Both the position numbers and the translations under genes were made by a program. A model generated the notes under the pieces. It saw nothing but the letters and a program-made list of their open reading frames with translations, had not been told where the DNA came from and did no database searches. Shown here piece after piece: positions 22,399 to 36,764 of a stretch of DNA of 64,000 bases. Each line of letters begins with the position of its first letter. The first letter of the stretch is position 1. Origin of the DNA: Volvox africanus. Its lineage: Eukaryota > Chlorophyta > Chlorophyceae > Chlamydomonadales > Volvocaceae. Location: NCBI GenBank assembly GCA_030268105.1, contig BSDZ01000116.1, forward strand, positions 62,001-126,000. Direction: 5' to 3'.

Positions 22399-24813
22399 TG
22401 GGAAGAAGGAAACACCTGGTCAGCAGGGAGGCTCAGGGTGACAGAGATGATCTCTCTTGCCACAACACCATAAGAGGTACTGCTGGAAGTCCCGCCACCA
22501 CATTCAATGATAGCTTACAAGCATGCAGATGATGATGATATCTCACGTTGTCACACACGTGCTTGAGTGGGTGGCTGGGGTGGTCTTGTTGATCGATGGT
22601 ACTCTTGTGATGAATATATGATAACATCACAGCCTTATTTTGTTTTGAACTCGCATTGCCAATGCCTACATTACGCTGACTAAAGATGTTAGTTTAGAGA
22701 CATCATCGTACTTATGTATTGCCATACAGCTTTCTAGCTATGTGTGTGTATTGGGCTGATGCATTCATGTGCTGCCAACCTATCTTCAGCTCTATCACTA
22801 TGCATCTGACTGACGCGTCATCATCATTGGATCATCAAACGTGATACATCATCTATCACTATGTATCATTGCCCCAAGCAACAGGCAATGCCATCAGCTA
22901 GCTGTCAAAAGAAGCTTTACATTCATATACATCATTTATAAGATCAGTAGTCGGACATTTACTTAGAAATCATGCCTTGCTTCATCATGGTGTTGACACG
23001 TAGACCACCAGCTTGCAGCATGATTCCAAGGAATGATACACCACACATGATACCAAACAATGAAGCAGATCAGACATCAGAATGGAAGGCGAACCAGGGG
23101 TGCTGAAGTAGCATGTAAAGAAGCACTCATTACTTGCCCAAGCTAAGTGGCTGTGTGATACAGTTTGGGTATCACTGCTGCTGTATAACGGCTCAATTAT
23201 CGTGGATGTGTTGGTTGATGCGACCTGGCAAGACAAACAGTGACCCCGTAATTGAGTGCATTGTGACCACTACATCTATATCTGTAAATATTAACATAAT
23301 CACACATTGATAAATCCGCAAGATCGGTATTATGTGCATGGCGTTGCCAGCTGTTGCCAGCAGTTGTATCCTTCCTTCTTCAATCATGCACTGAATCTGC
23401 ACGTTCGAGTGTTAGCTACACGTGCATCATGCTTACGAACAGCAAGACGATTCAATGCGAGCAATGTGACAGCGGAAGACTTATCAATAAGGAAAGATTC
23501 AACTTACAATGATCTTCAATTGCAAAATAGAAGTCTGCCGTCAGACCCCGCGGGCAGCGTTCATCATACGGCTGGAAGTGATATGCCGAAATAGCTCAGG
23601 CCGATAATAATTGAGTAAAACGTATATATGGGAATCAGATTGAGTTAAGTACGTGGGTACTTAATCCAAAGTAGCTTTGAGCGGACTTCGGTCTCTAGGC
23701 GGCCGTCCTCGCACCTATCACGCTCGCGATACCGATGTGCAGTACAAGTCTCACTGGATTCCGATCTCAACTGTGAGTACTATTGTAGCACTGTCCTAAA
23801 TATCGCGTAATTCGTGATATTAATGGATGCAACGTATGCAGTGTGCAAAGGTCCGAATATCGATATTCGGTTGCCGACCCAACCATTGCTATCGTCACGT
23901 TTCCACATCCGCGTGTGGCTCATGATACGAATGATGTAATAATATTTGAAATATGATTACTTGATATATTATGCCATAATGGGTTCGTGCATCCATATCA
24001 GCTTCGAGTCAAACATGTTGACCTACAGCGCGATGTCGTGAATGATAATGTGGCATGCTACATTAGCTAGATATATACGAATATATCATGCTAAAATGCT
24101 AGTATCGCGTCCAGTCATGCTTAGATGAAAGTAAGCCTATTTTGACATAAACGGTGATCGAACCGGCGTACAAAACCAGCAAGATCAATAATGTGATAAC
24201 ATATGAATGCGCGGATTGAGCTGGCATGCATGGTTTTTTAGCATTGAAATGACATAAATCATGAAGTAATAATATGTGCAAGATTATTACATCAATGCTT
24301 GCATGATCCATGCATAAGTGTGAGAAGTGCGACTTTGAATGTGGTAAGGGACTGAGGGACTAAGGGAAGTTTGCGTATGCATCATAGAATAATGATGCAA
24401 AAGCACACTTAGACTCATACCGATGAGCATTGATATTCGCACCATGGTTACGTGGGAACAAGTGTCATGGTGTGAGATACAATCGTAGCCACGACCACAG
24501 CAGCTCAGCTACAACCGAATATTGATATTCGGCCATTCCAACCGCATTGCATAAATGCCAGGAAGGTTTGTTAATGATAAATATACTGCATGTGAATATA
24601 GGTGATACGTCTGCTAGGAGTCTGGAAGGGAAGAATGCCTGCGAGCTCATTCCATTCAGCCATACCTGCCATCATTCTGACTTATATATAAAGTTCTGCT
24701 TTCTTCTGCGGACCTATGTACATGTGATATGAATATGTGGTTGTTCCCACATGCATGTGGTTGTTCCTGGCTCTTGATAAGAGCAGCAGCATAAGCATAG
24801 CATAAGCTTAAAT

Positions 24814-24910
24814 TGCACCCGGTGAGGTTCAATCTCACGCAGCTTTCGCTATGGGAATGCCCCTCCATCAAGCTTGAGACCCACCCGTTAGACCACTCCG
24901 GCACAGGTGC
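24814..24910 (-). pseudogene. tRNA-Leu(CAA)-like locus, T-loop variant (unit 8)
   Basis: T-loop ATTGAAC; no further change seen. Confidence 0.68.
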
Positions 24911-25084
24911 GGGCCAAGGTACCTTGGCAAGCCTCTCCGTAAACAGAGGAGAGCTAAACGACATATATAAGGTGTTGCGAACAATCAGGAATTTGATGAC
25001 AACAATGAACACAGGGACAAATGCCCCTGTCCCAGCAAAATGTTGCAGCGACATGGGGGAGAGGGAGGCAACCAAAACATTGTA

Positions 25085-25445
25085 TCCCTCTCTCTCTCGC
25101 AAGCCATCTACATTTCTATCTATACTTATATTTCTACCTACAGTTCTCTATTTCTCTATGTCTCTCTTCATAATTTCTCTCTTCTCCTTATCTCTTCTCA
25201 TCTCTCTATCTCTCTGTCTCACTATCTCTCTATCTCTCCAACTCTCTATCTTTATTTAGTTCTCTATGTACTTCTATTTCTATCCATCTATTTCTATCCA
25301 TCTATTTCTATCCATCTATTTCTATCCATCTATTTCTATCCACCTAATTATATTTCAATTTATATCTATCTATTTTCATCCATCTATTTTCTACGTATCT
25401 GTCCATCTATCTTTCTATCTATCTTCCTATTACACATACACACAT
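25085..25445. repeat. Pyrimidine-rich tract, minisatellite x5, unit 8
   Basis: Minisatellite at 25273-25342. Confidence 0.92.
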
Positions 25446-27864
25446 TGGGAAGAAGGAAACACCTGGTCAGCAGGGAGGCTCAGGGTGACAGAGATGATCT
25501 CTCTTGCCACAACACCATAAGAGGTACTGCTGGAAGTCCCGCCACCACATTCAATGATAGCTTACAAGCATGCAGATGATGATGATATCTCACGTTGTCA
25601 CACACGTGCTTGAGTGGGTGGCTGGGGTGGTCTTGTTGATCGATGGTACTCTTGTGATGAATATATGATAACATCACAGCCTTATTTTGTTTTGAACTCG
25701 CATTGCCAATGCCTACATTACGCTGACTAAAGATGTTAGTTTAGAGACATCATCGTACTTATGTATTGCCATACAGCTTTCTAGCTATGTGTGTGTATTG
25801 GGCTGATGCATTCATGTGCTGCCAACCTATCTTCAGCTCTATCACTATGCATCTGACTGACGCGTCATCATCATTGGATCATCAAACGTGATACATCATC
25901 TATCACTATGTATCATTGCCCCAAGCAACAGGCAATGCCATCAGCTAGGTGTCAAAAGAAGCTTTACATTCATATACATCATTTATAAGATCAGTAGTCG
26001 GACATTTACTTAGAAATCATGCCTTGCTTCATCATGGTGTTGACACGTAGACCACCAGCTTGCAGCATGATTCCAAGGAATGATACACCACACATGATAC
26101 CAAACAATGAAGCAGATCAGACATCAGAATGGAAGGCGAACCAGGGGTGCTGAAGTAGCATGTAAAGAAGCACTCATTACTTGCCCAAGCTAAGTGGCTG
26201 TGTGATACAGTTTGGGTATCACTGCTGCTGTATAACGGCTCAATTATCGTGGATGTGTTGGTTGATGCGACCTGGCAAGACAATCAGTGACCCCGTAATT
26301 GAGTGCATTGTGACCACTACATCTATATCTGTAAATATTAACATAATCACACATTGATAAATCCGCAAGATCGGTATTATGTGCATGGCGTTGCCAGCTG
26401 TTGCCAGCAGTTGTATCCTTCCTTCTTCAATCATGCACTGAATCTGCACGTTCGAGTGTTAGCTACACGTGCATCATGCTTACGAACAGCAAGACGATTC
26501 AATGCGAGCAATGTGACAGCGGAAGACTTATCAATAAGGAAAGATTCAACTTACAATGATCTTCAATTGCAAAATAGAAGTCTGCCGTCAGACCCCGCGG
26601 GCAGCGTTCATCATACGGCTGGAAGTGATATGCCGAAATAGCTCAGGCCGATAATAATTGAGTAAAACGTATATATGGGAATCAGATTGAGTTAAGTACG
26701 TGGGTACTTAATCCAAAGTAGCTTTGAGCGGACTTCGGTCTCTAGGCGGCCGTCCTCGCACCTATCACGCTCGCGATACCGATGTGCAGTACAAGTCTCA
26801 CTGGATTCCGATCTCAAGTGTGAGTACTATTGTAGCACTGTCCTAAATATCGCGTAATTCGTGATATTAATGGATGCAACGTATGCAGTGTGCAAAGGTC
26901 CGAATATCGATATTCGGTTGCCGACCCAACCATTGCTATCGTCACGTTTCCACATCCGCGTGTGGCTCATGATACGAATGATGTAATAATATTTGAAATA
27001 TGATTACTTGATATATTATGCCATAATGGGTTCGTGCATCCATATCAGCTTCGAGTCAAACATGTTGACCGACAGCGCGATGTCGTGAATGATAATGTGG
27101 CATGCTACATTAGCTAGATATATACGAATATATCATGCTAAAATGCTAGTATCGCGTCCAGTCATGCTTAGATGAAAGTAAGCCTATTTTGACATAAACG
27201 GTGATCGAACCGGCGTACAAAACCAGCAAGATCAATAATGTGATAACATATGAATGCGCGGATTGAGCCGGCATGCATGGTTTTTTAGCATTGAAATGAC
27301 ATAAATCATGAAGTAATAATATGTGCAAGATTATTACATCAATGCTTGCATGATCCATGCATAAGTGTGAGAAGTGCGACTTTGAATGTGGTAAGGGACT
27401 GAGGGACTGACTAAGGGAAGTTTGCGTATGCATCATAGAATAATGATGCAAAAGCACACTTAGACTCATACCGATGAGCATTGATATTCGCACCATGGTT
27501 ACGTGGGAACAAGTGTCATGGTGTGAGATACAATCGTAGCCACGACCACAGCAGCTCAGCTACAACCGAATATTGATATTCGGCCATTCCAACCGCATTG
27601 CATAAATGCCAGGAAGGTTTGTTAATGATAAATATACTGCATGTGAATATTGGTGATACGTCTGCTAGGAGTCTGGAAGGGAAGAATGCCTGCGAGCTCA
27701 TTCCATTCAGCCATACCTGCCATCATTCTGACTTATATATAAAGTTCTGCTTTCTTCTGCGGACCTATGTACATGTGATATGAATATGTGGTTGTTCCCA
27801 CATGCATGTGGTTGTTCCTGGCTCTTGATAAGAGCAGCAGCATAAGCATAGCATAAGCTTAAAT

Positions 27865-27961
27865 TGCACCCGGTGAGGTTCAATCTCACGCAGCTTTCGC
27901 TATGGGAATGCCCCTCCATCAAGCTTGAGACCCACCCGTTAGACCACTCCGGCACAGGTGC
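27865..27961 (-). pseudogene. tRNA-Leu(CAA)-like locus, T-loop variant (unit 9)
   Basis: T-loop ATTGAAC. It is the immediate neighbour of the intact copy in unit 10. Confidence 0.68.
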
Positions 27962-28135
27962 GGGCCAAGGTACCTTGGCAAGCCTCTCCGTAAACAGAGG
28001 AGAGCTAAACGACATATATAAGGTGTTGCGAACAATCAGGAATTTGATGACAACAATGAACACAGGGACAAATGCCCCTGTCCCAGCAAAATGTTGCAGC
28101 GACATGGGGGAGAGGGAGGCAACCAAAACATTGTA

Positions 28136-28468
28136 TCCCTCTCTCTCTCGCAAGCCATCTACATTTCTATCTATACTTATATTTCTACCTACAGTTCTCT
28201 ATTTCTCTATGTCTCTCTTCATAATTTCTCTCTTCTCCTTATCTCTTCTCATCTCTCTATCTCTCTGTCTCACTATCTCTCTATCTCTCCAACTCTCTAT
28301 CTTTATTTAGTTCTCTATGTACTTCTATTTCTATCCATCTATTTCTATCCATCTATTTCTATCCACCTAATTATATTTCAATTTATATCTATCTATTTTC
28401 ATCCATCTATTTTCTACGTATCTGTCCATCTATCTTTCTATCTATCTTCCTATTACACATACACACAT
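28136..28468. repeat. Pyrimidine-rich tract, minisatellite x3, unit 9
   Basis: Minisatellite at 28324-28365. Confidence 0.92.
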
Positions 28469-30885
28469 TGGGAAGAAGGAAACACCTGGTCAGCAGGGAG
28501 GCTCAGGGTGACAGAGATGATCTCTCTTGCCACAACACCATAAGAGGTACTGCTGGAAGTCCCGCCACCACATTCAATGATAGCTTACAAGCATGCAGAT
28601 GATGATGATATCTCACGTTGTCACACACGTGCTTGAGTGGGTGGCTGGGGTGGTCTTGTTGATCGATGGTACTCTTGTGATGAATATATGATAACATCAC
28701 AGCCTTATTTTGTTTTGAACTCGCATTGCCAATGCCTACATTACGCTGACTAAAGATGTTAGTTTAGAGACATCATCGTACTTATGTATTGCCATACAGC
28801 TTTCTAGCTATGTGTGTATTGGGCTGATGCATTCATGTGCTGCCAACCTATCTTCAGCTCTATCACTATGCATCTGACTGACGCGTCATCATCATTGGAT
28901 CATCAAACGTGATACATCATCTATCACTATGTATCATTGCCCCAAGCAACAGGCAATGCCATCAGCTAGCTGTCAAAAGAAGCTTTACATTCATATACAT
29001 CATTTATAAGATCAGTAGTCGGACATTTACTTAGAAATCATGCCTTGCTTCATCATGGTGTTGACACGTAGACCACCAGCTTGCAGCATGATTCCAAGGA
29101 ATGATACACCACACATGATACCAAACAATGAAGCAGATCAGACATCAGAATGGAAGGCGAACCAGGGGTGCTGAAGTAGCATGTAAAGAAGCACTCATTA
29201 CTTGCCCAAGCTAAGTGGCTGTGTGATACAGTTTGGGTATCACTGCTGCTGTATAACGGCTCAATTATCGTGGATGTGTTGGTTGATGCGACCTGGCAAG
29301 ACAAACAGTGACCCCGTAATTGAGTGCATTGTGACCACTACATCTATATCTGTAAATATTAACATAATCACACATTGATAAATCCGCAAGATCGGTATTA
29401 TGTGCATGGCGTTGCCAGCTGTTGCCAGCAGTTGTATCCTTCCTTCTTCAATCATGCACTGAATCTGCACGTTCGAGTGTTAGCTACACGTGCATCATGC
29501 TTACGAACAGCAAGACGATTCAATGCGAGCAATGTGACAGCGGAAGACTTATCAATAAGGAAAGATTCAACTTACAATGATCTTCAATTGCAAAATAGAA
29601 GTCTGCCGTCAGACCCCGCGGGCAGCGTTCATCATACGGCTGGAAGTGATATGCCGAAATAGCTCAGGCCGATAATAATTGAGTAAAACGTATATATGGG
29701 AATCAGATTGAGTTAAGTACGTGGGTACTTAATCCAAAGTAGCTTTGAGCGGACTTCGGTCTCTAGGCGGCCGTCCTCGCACCTATCACGCTCGCGATAC
29801 CGATGTGCAGTACAAGTCTCACTGGATTCCGATCTCAAGTGTGAGTACTATTGTAGCACTGTCCTAAATATCGCGTAATTCGTGATATTAATGGATGCAA
29901 CGTATGCAGTGTGCAAAGGTCCGAATATTGATATTCGGTTGCCGACCCAACCATTGCTATCGTCACGTTTCCACATCCGCGTGTGACTCATGATACGAAT
30001 GATGTAATAATATTTGAAATATGATTACTTGATATATTATGCCATAATGGGTTCGTGCATCCATATCAGCTTCGAGTCAAACATGTTGACCGACAGCGCG
30101 ATGTCGTGAATGATAATGTGGCATGCTACATTAGCTAGATATATACGAATATATCATGCTAAAATGCTAGTATCGCGTCCAGTCATGCTTAGATGAAAGT
30201 AAGCCTATTTTGACATAAACGGTGATCGAACCGGCGTACAAAACCAGCAAGATCAATAATGTGATAACATATGAATGCGCGGATTGAGCCGGCATGCATG
30301 GTTTTTTAGCATTGAAATGACATAAATCATGAAGTAATAATATGTGCAAGATTATTACATCAATGCTTGCATGATCCATGCATAAGTGTGAGAAGTGCGA
30401 CTTTGAATGTGGTAAGGGACTGAGGGACTGACTAAGGGAAGTTTGCGTATGCATCATAGAATAATGATGCAAAAGCACACTTAGACTCATACCGATGAGC
30501 ATTGATATTCGCACCATGGTTACGTGGGAACAAGTGTCATGGTGTGAGATACAATCGTAGCCACGACCACAGCAGCTCAGCTACAACCGAATATTGATAT
30601 TCGGCCATTCCAACCGCATTGCATAAATGCCAGGAAGGTTTGTTAATGATAAATATACTGCATGTGAATATTGGTGATACGTCTGCTAGGAGTCTGGAAG
30701 GGAAGAATGCCTGCGAGCTCATTCCATTCAGCCATACCTGCCATCATTCTGACTTATATATAAAGTTCTGCTTTCTTCTGCGGACCTATGTACATGTGAT
30801 ATGAATATGTGGTTGTTCCCACATGCATGTGGTTGTTCCTGGCTCTTGATAAGAGCAGCAGCATAAGCATAGCATAAGCTTAAAT

Positions 30886-30982
30886 TGCACCCGGTGAGGT
30901 TCGAACTCACGCAGCTTTCGCTATGGGAATGCCCCTCCATCAAGCTTGAGACCCACCCGTTAGACCACTCCGGCACAGGTGC
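30886..30982 (-). tRNA. tRNA-Leu(CAA) with short intron, intact T-loop (unit 10)
   Basis: Read 5' to 3' on the minus strand, it folds as a class II tRNA. The acceptor GCACCTG pairs with CGGGTGC (one T-G wobble), followed by the Leu-type discriminator A. T8 and G9 come next, then a D-arm CCG/CGG with loop GAGTGGTCTAA that keeps A14, GG and A21. The anticodon stem TGGGT pairs with TCCCA, with one T-T mismatch next to the loop. The loop CTCAAG...T has T33 and anticodon CAA. An intron of about 15 nt (about 30930-30944) follows the base 3' of the anticodon, and its CTTGA pairs with TCAAG. The variable arm is AGC-GAAA-GCT. The T-arm is GTGAG-TTCGAAC-CTCAC. No CCA is encoded. The mature length would be about 82 nt. 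It should decode UUG leucine codons. No run of four T follows closely as a Pol III terminator. Exact intron ends are inferred from the fold. Confidence 0.82.
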
Positions 30983-31156
30983 GGGCCAAGGTACCTTGGC
31001 AAGCCTCTCCGTAAACAGAGGAGAGCTAAACGACATATATAAGGTGTTGCGAACAATCAGGAATTTGATGACAACAATGAACACAGGGACAAATGCCCCT
31101 GTCCCAGCAAAATGTTGCAGCGACATGGGGGAGAGGGAGGCAACCAAAACATTGTA

Positions 31157-31489
31157 TCCCTCTCTCTCTCGCAAGCCATCTACATTTCTATCTATACTTA
31201 TATTTCTACCTACAGTTCTCTATTTCTCTATGTCTCTCTTCATAATTTCTCTCTTCTCCTTATCTCTTCTCATCTCTCTATCTCTCTGTCTCACTATCTC
31301 TCTATCTCTCCAACTCTCTATCTTTATTTAGTTCTCTATGTACTTCTATTTCTATCCATCTATTTCTATCCATCTATTTCTATCCACCTAATTATATTTC
31401 AATTTATATCTATCTATTTTCATCCATCTATTTTCTACGTATCTGTCCATCTATCTTTCTATCTATCTTCCTATTACACATACACACAT
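31157..31489. repeat. Pyrimidine-rich tract, minisatellite x3, unit 10
   Basis: Minisatellite at 31345-31386. Confidence 0.92.
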
Positions 31490-33908
31490 TGGGAAGAAGG
31501 AAACACCTGGTCAGCAGGGAGGCTCAGGGTGACAGAGATGATCTCTCTTGCCACAACACCATAAGAGGTACTGCTGGAAGTCCCGCCACCACATTCAATG
31601 ATAGCTTACAAGCATGCAGATGATGATGATATCTCACGTTGTCACACACGTGCTTGAGTGGGTGGCTGGGGTGGTCTTGTTGATCGATGGTACTCTTGTG
31701 ATGAATATATGATAACATCACAGCCTTATTTTGTTTTGAACTCGCATTGCCAATGCCTACATTACGCTGACTAAAGATGTTAGTTTAGAGACATCATCGT
31801 ACTTATGTATTGCCATACAGCTTTCTAGCTATGTGTGTGTATTGGGCTGATGCATTCATGTGCTGCCAACCTATCTTCAGCTCTATCACTATGCATCTGA
31901 CTGACGCGTCATCATCATTGGATCATCAAACGTGATACATCATCTATCACTATGTATCATTGCCCCAAGCAACAGGCAATGCCATCAGCTAGCTGTCAAA
32001 AGAAGCTTTACATTCATATACATCATTTATAAGATCAGTAGTCGGACATTTACTTAGAAATCATGCCTTGCTTCATCATGGTGTTGACACGTAGACCACC
32101 AGCTTGCAGCATGATTCCAAGGAATGATACACCACACATGATACCAAACAATGAAGCAGATCAGACATCAGAATGGAAGGCGAACCAGGGGTGCTGAAGT
32201 AGCATGTAAAGAAGCACTCATTACTTGCCCAAGCTAAGTGGCTGTGTGATACAGTTTGGGTATCACTGCTGCTGTATAACGGCTCAATTATCGTGGATGT
32301 GTTGGTTGATGCGACCTGGCAAGACAAACAGTGACCCCGTAATTGAGTGCATTGTGACCACTACATCTATATCTGTAAATATTAACATAATCACACATTG
32401 ATAAATCCGCAAGATCGGTATTATGTGCATGGCGTTGCCAGCTGTTGCCAGCAGTTGTATCCTTCCTTCTTCAATCATGCACTGAATCTGCACGTTCGAG
32501 TGTTAGCTACACGTGCATCATGCTTACGAACAGCAAGACGATTCAATGCGAGCAATGTGACAGCGGAAGACTTATCAATAAGGAAAGATTCAACTTACAA
32601 TGATCTTCAATTGCAAAATAGAAGTCTGCCGTCAGACCCCGCGGGCAGCGTTCATCATACGGCTGGAAGTGATATGCCGAAATAGCTCAGGCCGATAATA
32701 ATTGAGTAAAACGTATATATGGGAATCAGATTGAGTTAAGTACGTGGGTACTTAATCCAAAGTAGCTTTGAGCGGACTTCGGTCTCTAGGCGGCCGTCCT
32801 CGCACCTATCACGCTCGCGATACCGATGTGCAGTACAAGTCTCACTGGATTCCGATCTCAAGTGTGAGTACTATTGTAGCACTGTCCTAAATATCGCGTA
32901 ATTCGTGATATTAATGGATGCAACGTATGCAGTGTGCAAAGGTCCGAATATCGATATTCGGTTGCCGACCCAACCATTGCTATCGTCACGTTTCCACATC
33001 CGCGTGTGACTCATGATACGAATGATGTAATAATATTTGAAATATGATTACTTGATATATTATGCCATAATGGGTTCGTGCATCCATATCAGCTTCGAGT
33101 CAAACATGTTGACCGACAGCGCGATGTCGTGAATGATAATGTGGCATGCTACATTAGCTAGATATATACGAATATATCATGCTAAAATGCTAGTATCGCG
33201 TCCAGTCATGCTTAGATGAAAGTAAGCCTATTTTGACATAAACGGTGATCGAACCGGCGTACAAAACCAGCAAGATCAATAATGTGATAACATATGAATG
33301 CGCGGATTGAGCCGGCATGCATGGTTTTTTAGCATTGAAATGACATAAATCATGAAGTAATAATATGTGCAAGATTATTACATCAATGCTTGCATGATCC
33401 ATGCATAAGTGTGAGAAGTGCGACTTTGAATGTGGTAAGGGACTGAGGGACTGACTAAGGGAAGTTTGCGTATGCATCATAGAATAATGATGCAAAAGCA
33501 CACTTAGACTCATACCGATGAGCATTGATATTCGCACCATGGTTACGTGGGAACAAGTGTCATGGTGTGAGATACAATCGTAGCCACGACCACAGCAGCT
33601 CAGCTACAACCGAATATTGATATTCGGCCATTCCAACCGCATTGCATAAATGCCAGGAAGGTTTGTTAATGATAAATATACTGCATGTGAATATTGGTGA
33701 TACGTCTGCTAGGAGTCTGGAAGGGAAGAATGCCTGCGAGCTCATTCCATTCAGCCATACCTGCCATCATTCTGACTTATATATAAAGTTCTGCTTTCTT
33801 CTGCGGACCTATGTACATGTGATATGAATATGTGGTTGTTCCCACATGCATGTGGTTGTTCCTGGCTCTTGATAAGAGCAGCAGCATAAGCATAGCATAA
33901 GCTTAAAT

Positions 33909-34005
33909 TGCACCCGGTGAGGTTCAATCTCACGCAGCTTTCGCTATGGGAATGCCCCTCCATCAAGCTTGAGACCCACCCGTTAGACCACTCCGGCACA
34001 GGTGC
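33909..34005 (-). pseudogene. tRNA-Leu(CAA)-like locus, T-loop variant (unit 11)
   Basis: T-loop ATTGAAC. It flanks the intact copy of unit 10 on the other side. Confidence 0.68.
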
Positions 34006-34179
34006 GGGCCAAGGTACCTTGGCAAGCCTCTCCGTAAACAGAGGAGAGCTAAACGACATATATAAGGTGTTGCGAACAATCAGGAATTTGATGACAACAA
34101 TGAACACAGGGACAAATGCCCCTGTCCCAGCAAAATGTTGCAGCGACATGGGGGAGAGGGAGGCAACCAAAACATTGTA

Positions 34180-34526
34180 TCCCTCTCTCTCTCGCAAGCC
34201 ATCTACATTTCTATCTATACTTATATTTCTACCTACAGTTCTCTATTTCTCTATGTCTCTCTTCATAATTTCTCTCTTCTCCTTATCTCTTCTCATCTCT
34301 CTATCTCTCTGTCTCACTATCTCTCTATCTCTCCAACTCTCTATCTTTATTTAGTTCTCTATGTACTTCTATTTCTATCCATCTATTTCTATCCATCTAT
34401 TTCTATCCATCTATTTCTATCCACCTAATTATATTTCAATTTATATCTATCTATTTTCATCCATCTATTTTCTACGTATCTGTCCATCTATCTTTCTATC
34501 TATCTTCCTATTACACATACACACAT
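34180..34526. repeat. Pyrimidine-rich tract, minisatellite x4, unit 11
   Basis: Minisatellite at 34368-34423. Confidence 0.92.
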
Positions 34527-34654
34527 TGAGAAGAAGGAAACACCTGGTCAGCAGGGAGGCTCAGGGTGACAGAGATGATCTCTCTTGCCACAACACCATA
34601 AGAGGTACTGCTGGAAGTCCCGCCACCACATTCAATGATAGCTTACAAGCATGC

Positions 34655-34666
34655 AGATGATCATGG
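34655..34666. other. Deletion junction between units 11 and 12
   Basis: AGATGAT from the end of unit 11 is joined to TCATGG, equivalent to 392-397 of unit 1. About 452 bp are missing (the last 60 bp of unit 11 and the first 392 bp of unit 12), with a 2-bp shared AT at the join. This fits end joining rather than homologous exchange. Confidence 0.88.
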
Positions 34667-36493
34667 TGTTGACACGTAGACCACCAGCTTGCAGCATGAT
34701 TCCAAGGAATGATACACCACACATGATACCAAACAATGAAGCAGATCAGACATCAGAATGGAAGGCGAACCAGGGGTGCTGAAGTAGCATGTAAAGAAGC
34801 ACTCATTACTTGCCCAAGCTAAGTGGCTGTGTGATACAGTTTGGGTATCACTGCTGCTGTATAACGGCTCAATTATCGTGGATGTGTTGGTTGATGCGAC
34901 CTGGCAAGACAATCAGTGACCCCGTAATTGAGTGCATTGTGACCACTACATCTATATCTGTAAATATTAACATAATCACACATTGATAAATCCGCAAGAT
35001 CGGTATTATGTGCATGGCGTTGCCAGCTGTTGCCAGCAGTTGTATCCTTTCTTCTTCAATCATGCACTGAATCTGCACGTTCGAGTGTTAGCTACACGTG
35101 CATCATGCTTACGAACAGCAAGACGATTCAATGCGAGCAATGTGACAGCGGAAGACTTATCAATAAGGAAAGATTCAACTTACAATGATCTTCAATTGCA
35201 AAATAGAAGTCTGCCGTCAGACCCCGCGGGCAGCGTTCATCATACGGCTGGAAGTGATATGCCGAAATAGCTCAGGCCGATAATAATTGAGTAAAACGTA
35301 TATATGGGAATCAGATTGAGTTAAGTACGTGGGTACTTAATCCAAAGTAGCTTTGAGCGGACTTCGGTCTCTAGGCGGCCGTCCTCGCACCTATCACGCT
35401 CGCGATACCGATGTGCAGTACAAGTCTCACTGGATTCCGATCTCAAGTGTGAGTACTATTGTAGCACTGTCCTAAATATCGCGTAATTCGTGATATTAAT
35501 GGATGCAACGTATGCAGTGTGCAAAGGTCCGAATATTGATATTCGGTTGCCGACCCAACCATTGCTATCGTCACGTTTCCACATCCGCGTGTGACTCATG
35601 ATACGAATGATGTAATAATATTTGAAATATGATTACTTGATATATTATGCCATAATGGGTTCGTGCATCCATATCAGCTTCGAGTCAAACATGTTGACCG
35701 ACAGCGCGATGTCGTGAATGATAATGTGGCATGCTACATTAGCTAGATATATACGAATATATCATGCTAAAATGCTAGTATCGCGTCCAGTCATGCTTAG
35801 ATGAAAGTAAGCCTATTTTGACATAAACGGTGATCGAACCGGCGTACAAAACCAGCAAGATCAATAATGTGATAACATATGAATGCGCGGATTGAGCCGG
35901 CATGCATGGTTTTTTAGCATTGAAATGACATAAATCATGAAGTAATAATATGTGCAAGATTATTACATCAATGCTTGCATGATCCATGCATAAGTGTGAG
36001 AAGTGCGACTTTGAATGTGGTAAGGGACTGAGGGACTGACTAAGGGAAGTTTGCGTATGCATCATAGAATAATGATGCAAAAGCACACTTAGACTCATAC
36101 CGATGAGCATTGATATTCGCACCATGGTTACGTGGGAACAAGTGTCATGGTGTGAGATACAATCGTAGCCACGACCACAGCAGCTCAGCTACAACCGAAT
36201 ATTGATATTCGGCCATTCCAACCGCATTGCATAAATGCCAGGAAGGTTTGTTAATGATAAATATACTGCATGTGAATATTGGTGATACGTCTGCTAGGAG
36301 TCTGGAAGGGAAGAATGCCTGCGAGCTCATTCCATTCAGCCATACCTGCCATCATTCTGACTTATATATAAAGTTCTGCTTTCTTCTGCGGACCTATGTA
36401 CATGTGATATGAATATGTGGTTGTTCCCACATGCATGTGGTTGTTCCTGGCTCTTGATAAGAGCAGCAGCATAAGCATAGCATAAGCTTAAAT

Positions 36494-36590
36494 TGCACCC
36501 GGTGAGGTTCAATCTCACGCAGCTTTCGCTATGGGAATGCCCCTCCATCAAGCTTGAGACCCACCCGTTAGACCACTCCGGCACAGGTGC
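36494..36590 (-). pseudogene. tRNA-Leu(CAA)-like locus, T-loop variant (unit 12)
   Basis: T-loop ATTGAAC. Only 2585 bp from the previous locus because of the deletion between units 11 and 12. Confidence 0.68.
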
Positions 36591-36764
36591 GGGCCAAGGT
36601 ACCTTGGCAAGCCTCTCCGTAAACAGAGGAGAGCTAAACGACATATATAAGGTGTTGCGAACAATCAGGAATTTGATGACAACAATGAACACAGGGACAA
36701 ATGCCCCTGTCCCAGCAAAATGTTGCAGCGACATGGGGGAGAGGGAGGCAACCAAAACATTGTA

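Larger units (their letters stand above)
19337..22593. repeat. Unit 7 (long type, 3257 bp, minisatellite x4)
   Basis: Consensus long unit with a private C to T change at 21122 in a CpG (GTGATTGAACC). Confidence 0.97.
22594..25640. repeat. Unit 8 (short type, 3047 bp, minisatellite x5)
   Basis: Lacks the 220-bp segment. A 4-bp deletion near 24359 removes one CTGA from the short tandem GGGACTGAGGGACTGACT. Private substitutions occur near 23771, 24025 and 24222. Confidence 0.97.
25641..28663. repeat. Unit 9 (short type, 3023 bp, minisatellite x3)
   Basis: Short type with three minisatellite copies and a private CTAGGTG near 25948. Confidence 0.97.
28664..31684. repeat. Unit 10 (short type, 3021 bp, minisatellite x3), intact tRNA-Leu
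   Basis: One GT dinucleotide is missing from the GTGTGTGT run near 28813. The centre of the first 18-bp palindrome is TG instead of CG (29929). It has GTGTGACTC, shared with units 11 and 12. It is one of only two units with an intact tRNA T-loop. Confidence 0.97.
31685..34661. repeat. Unit 11 (short type, right end deleted)
   Basis: Runs normally until GCAGATGAT at 34653-34661. The last 60 bp of the unit are missing and the sequence jumps into unit 12. Shares GTGTGACTC with units 10 and 12. Confidence 0.95.
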
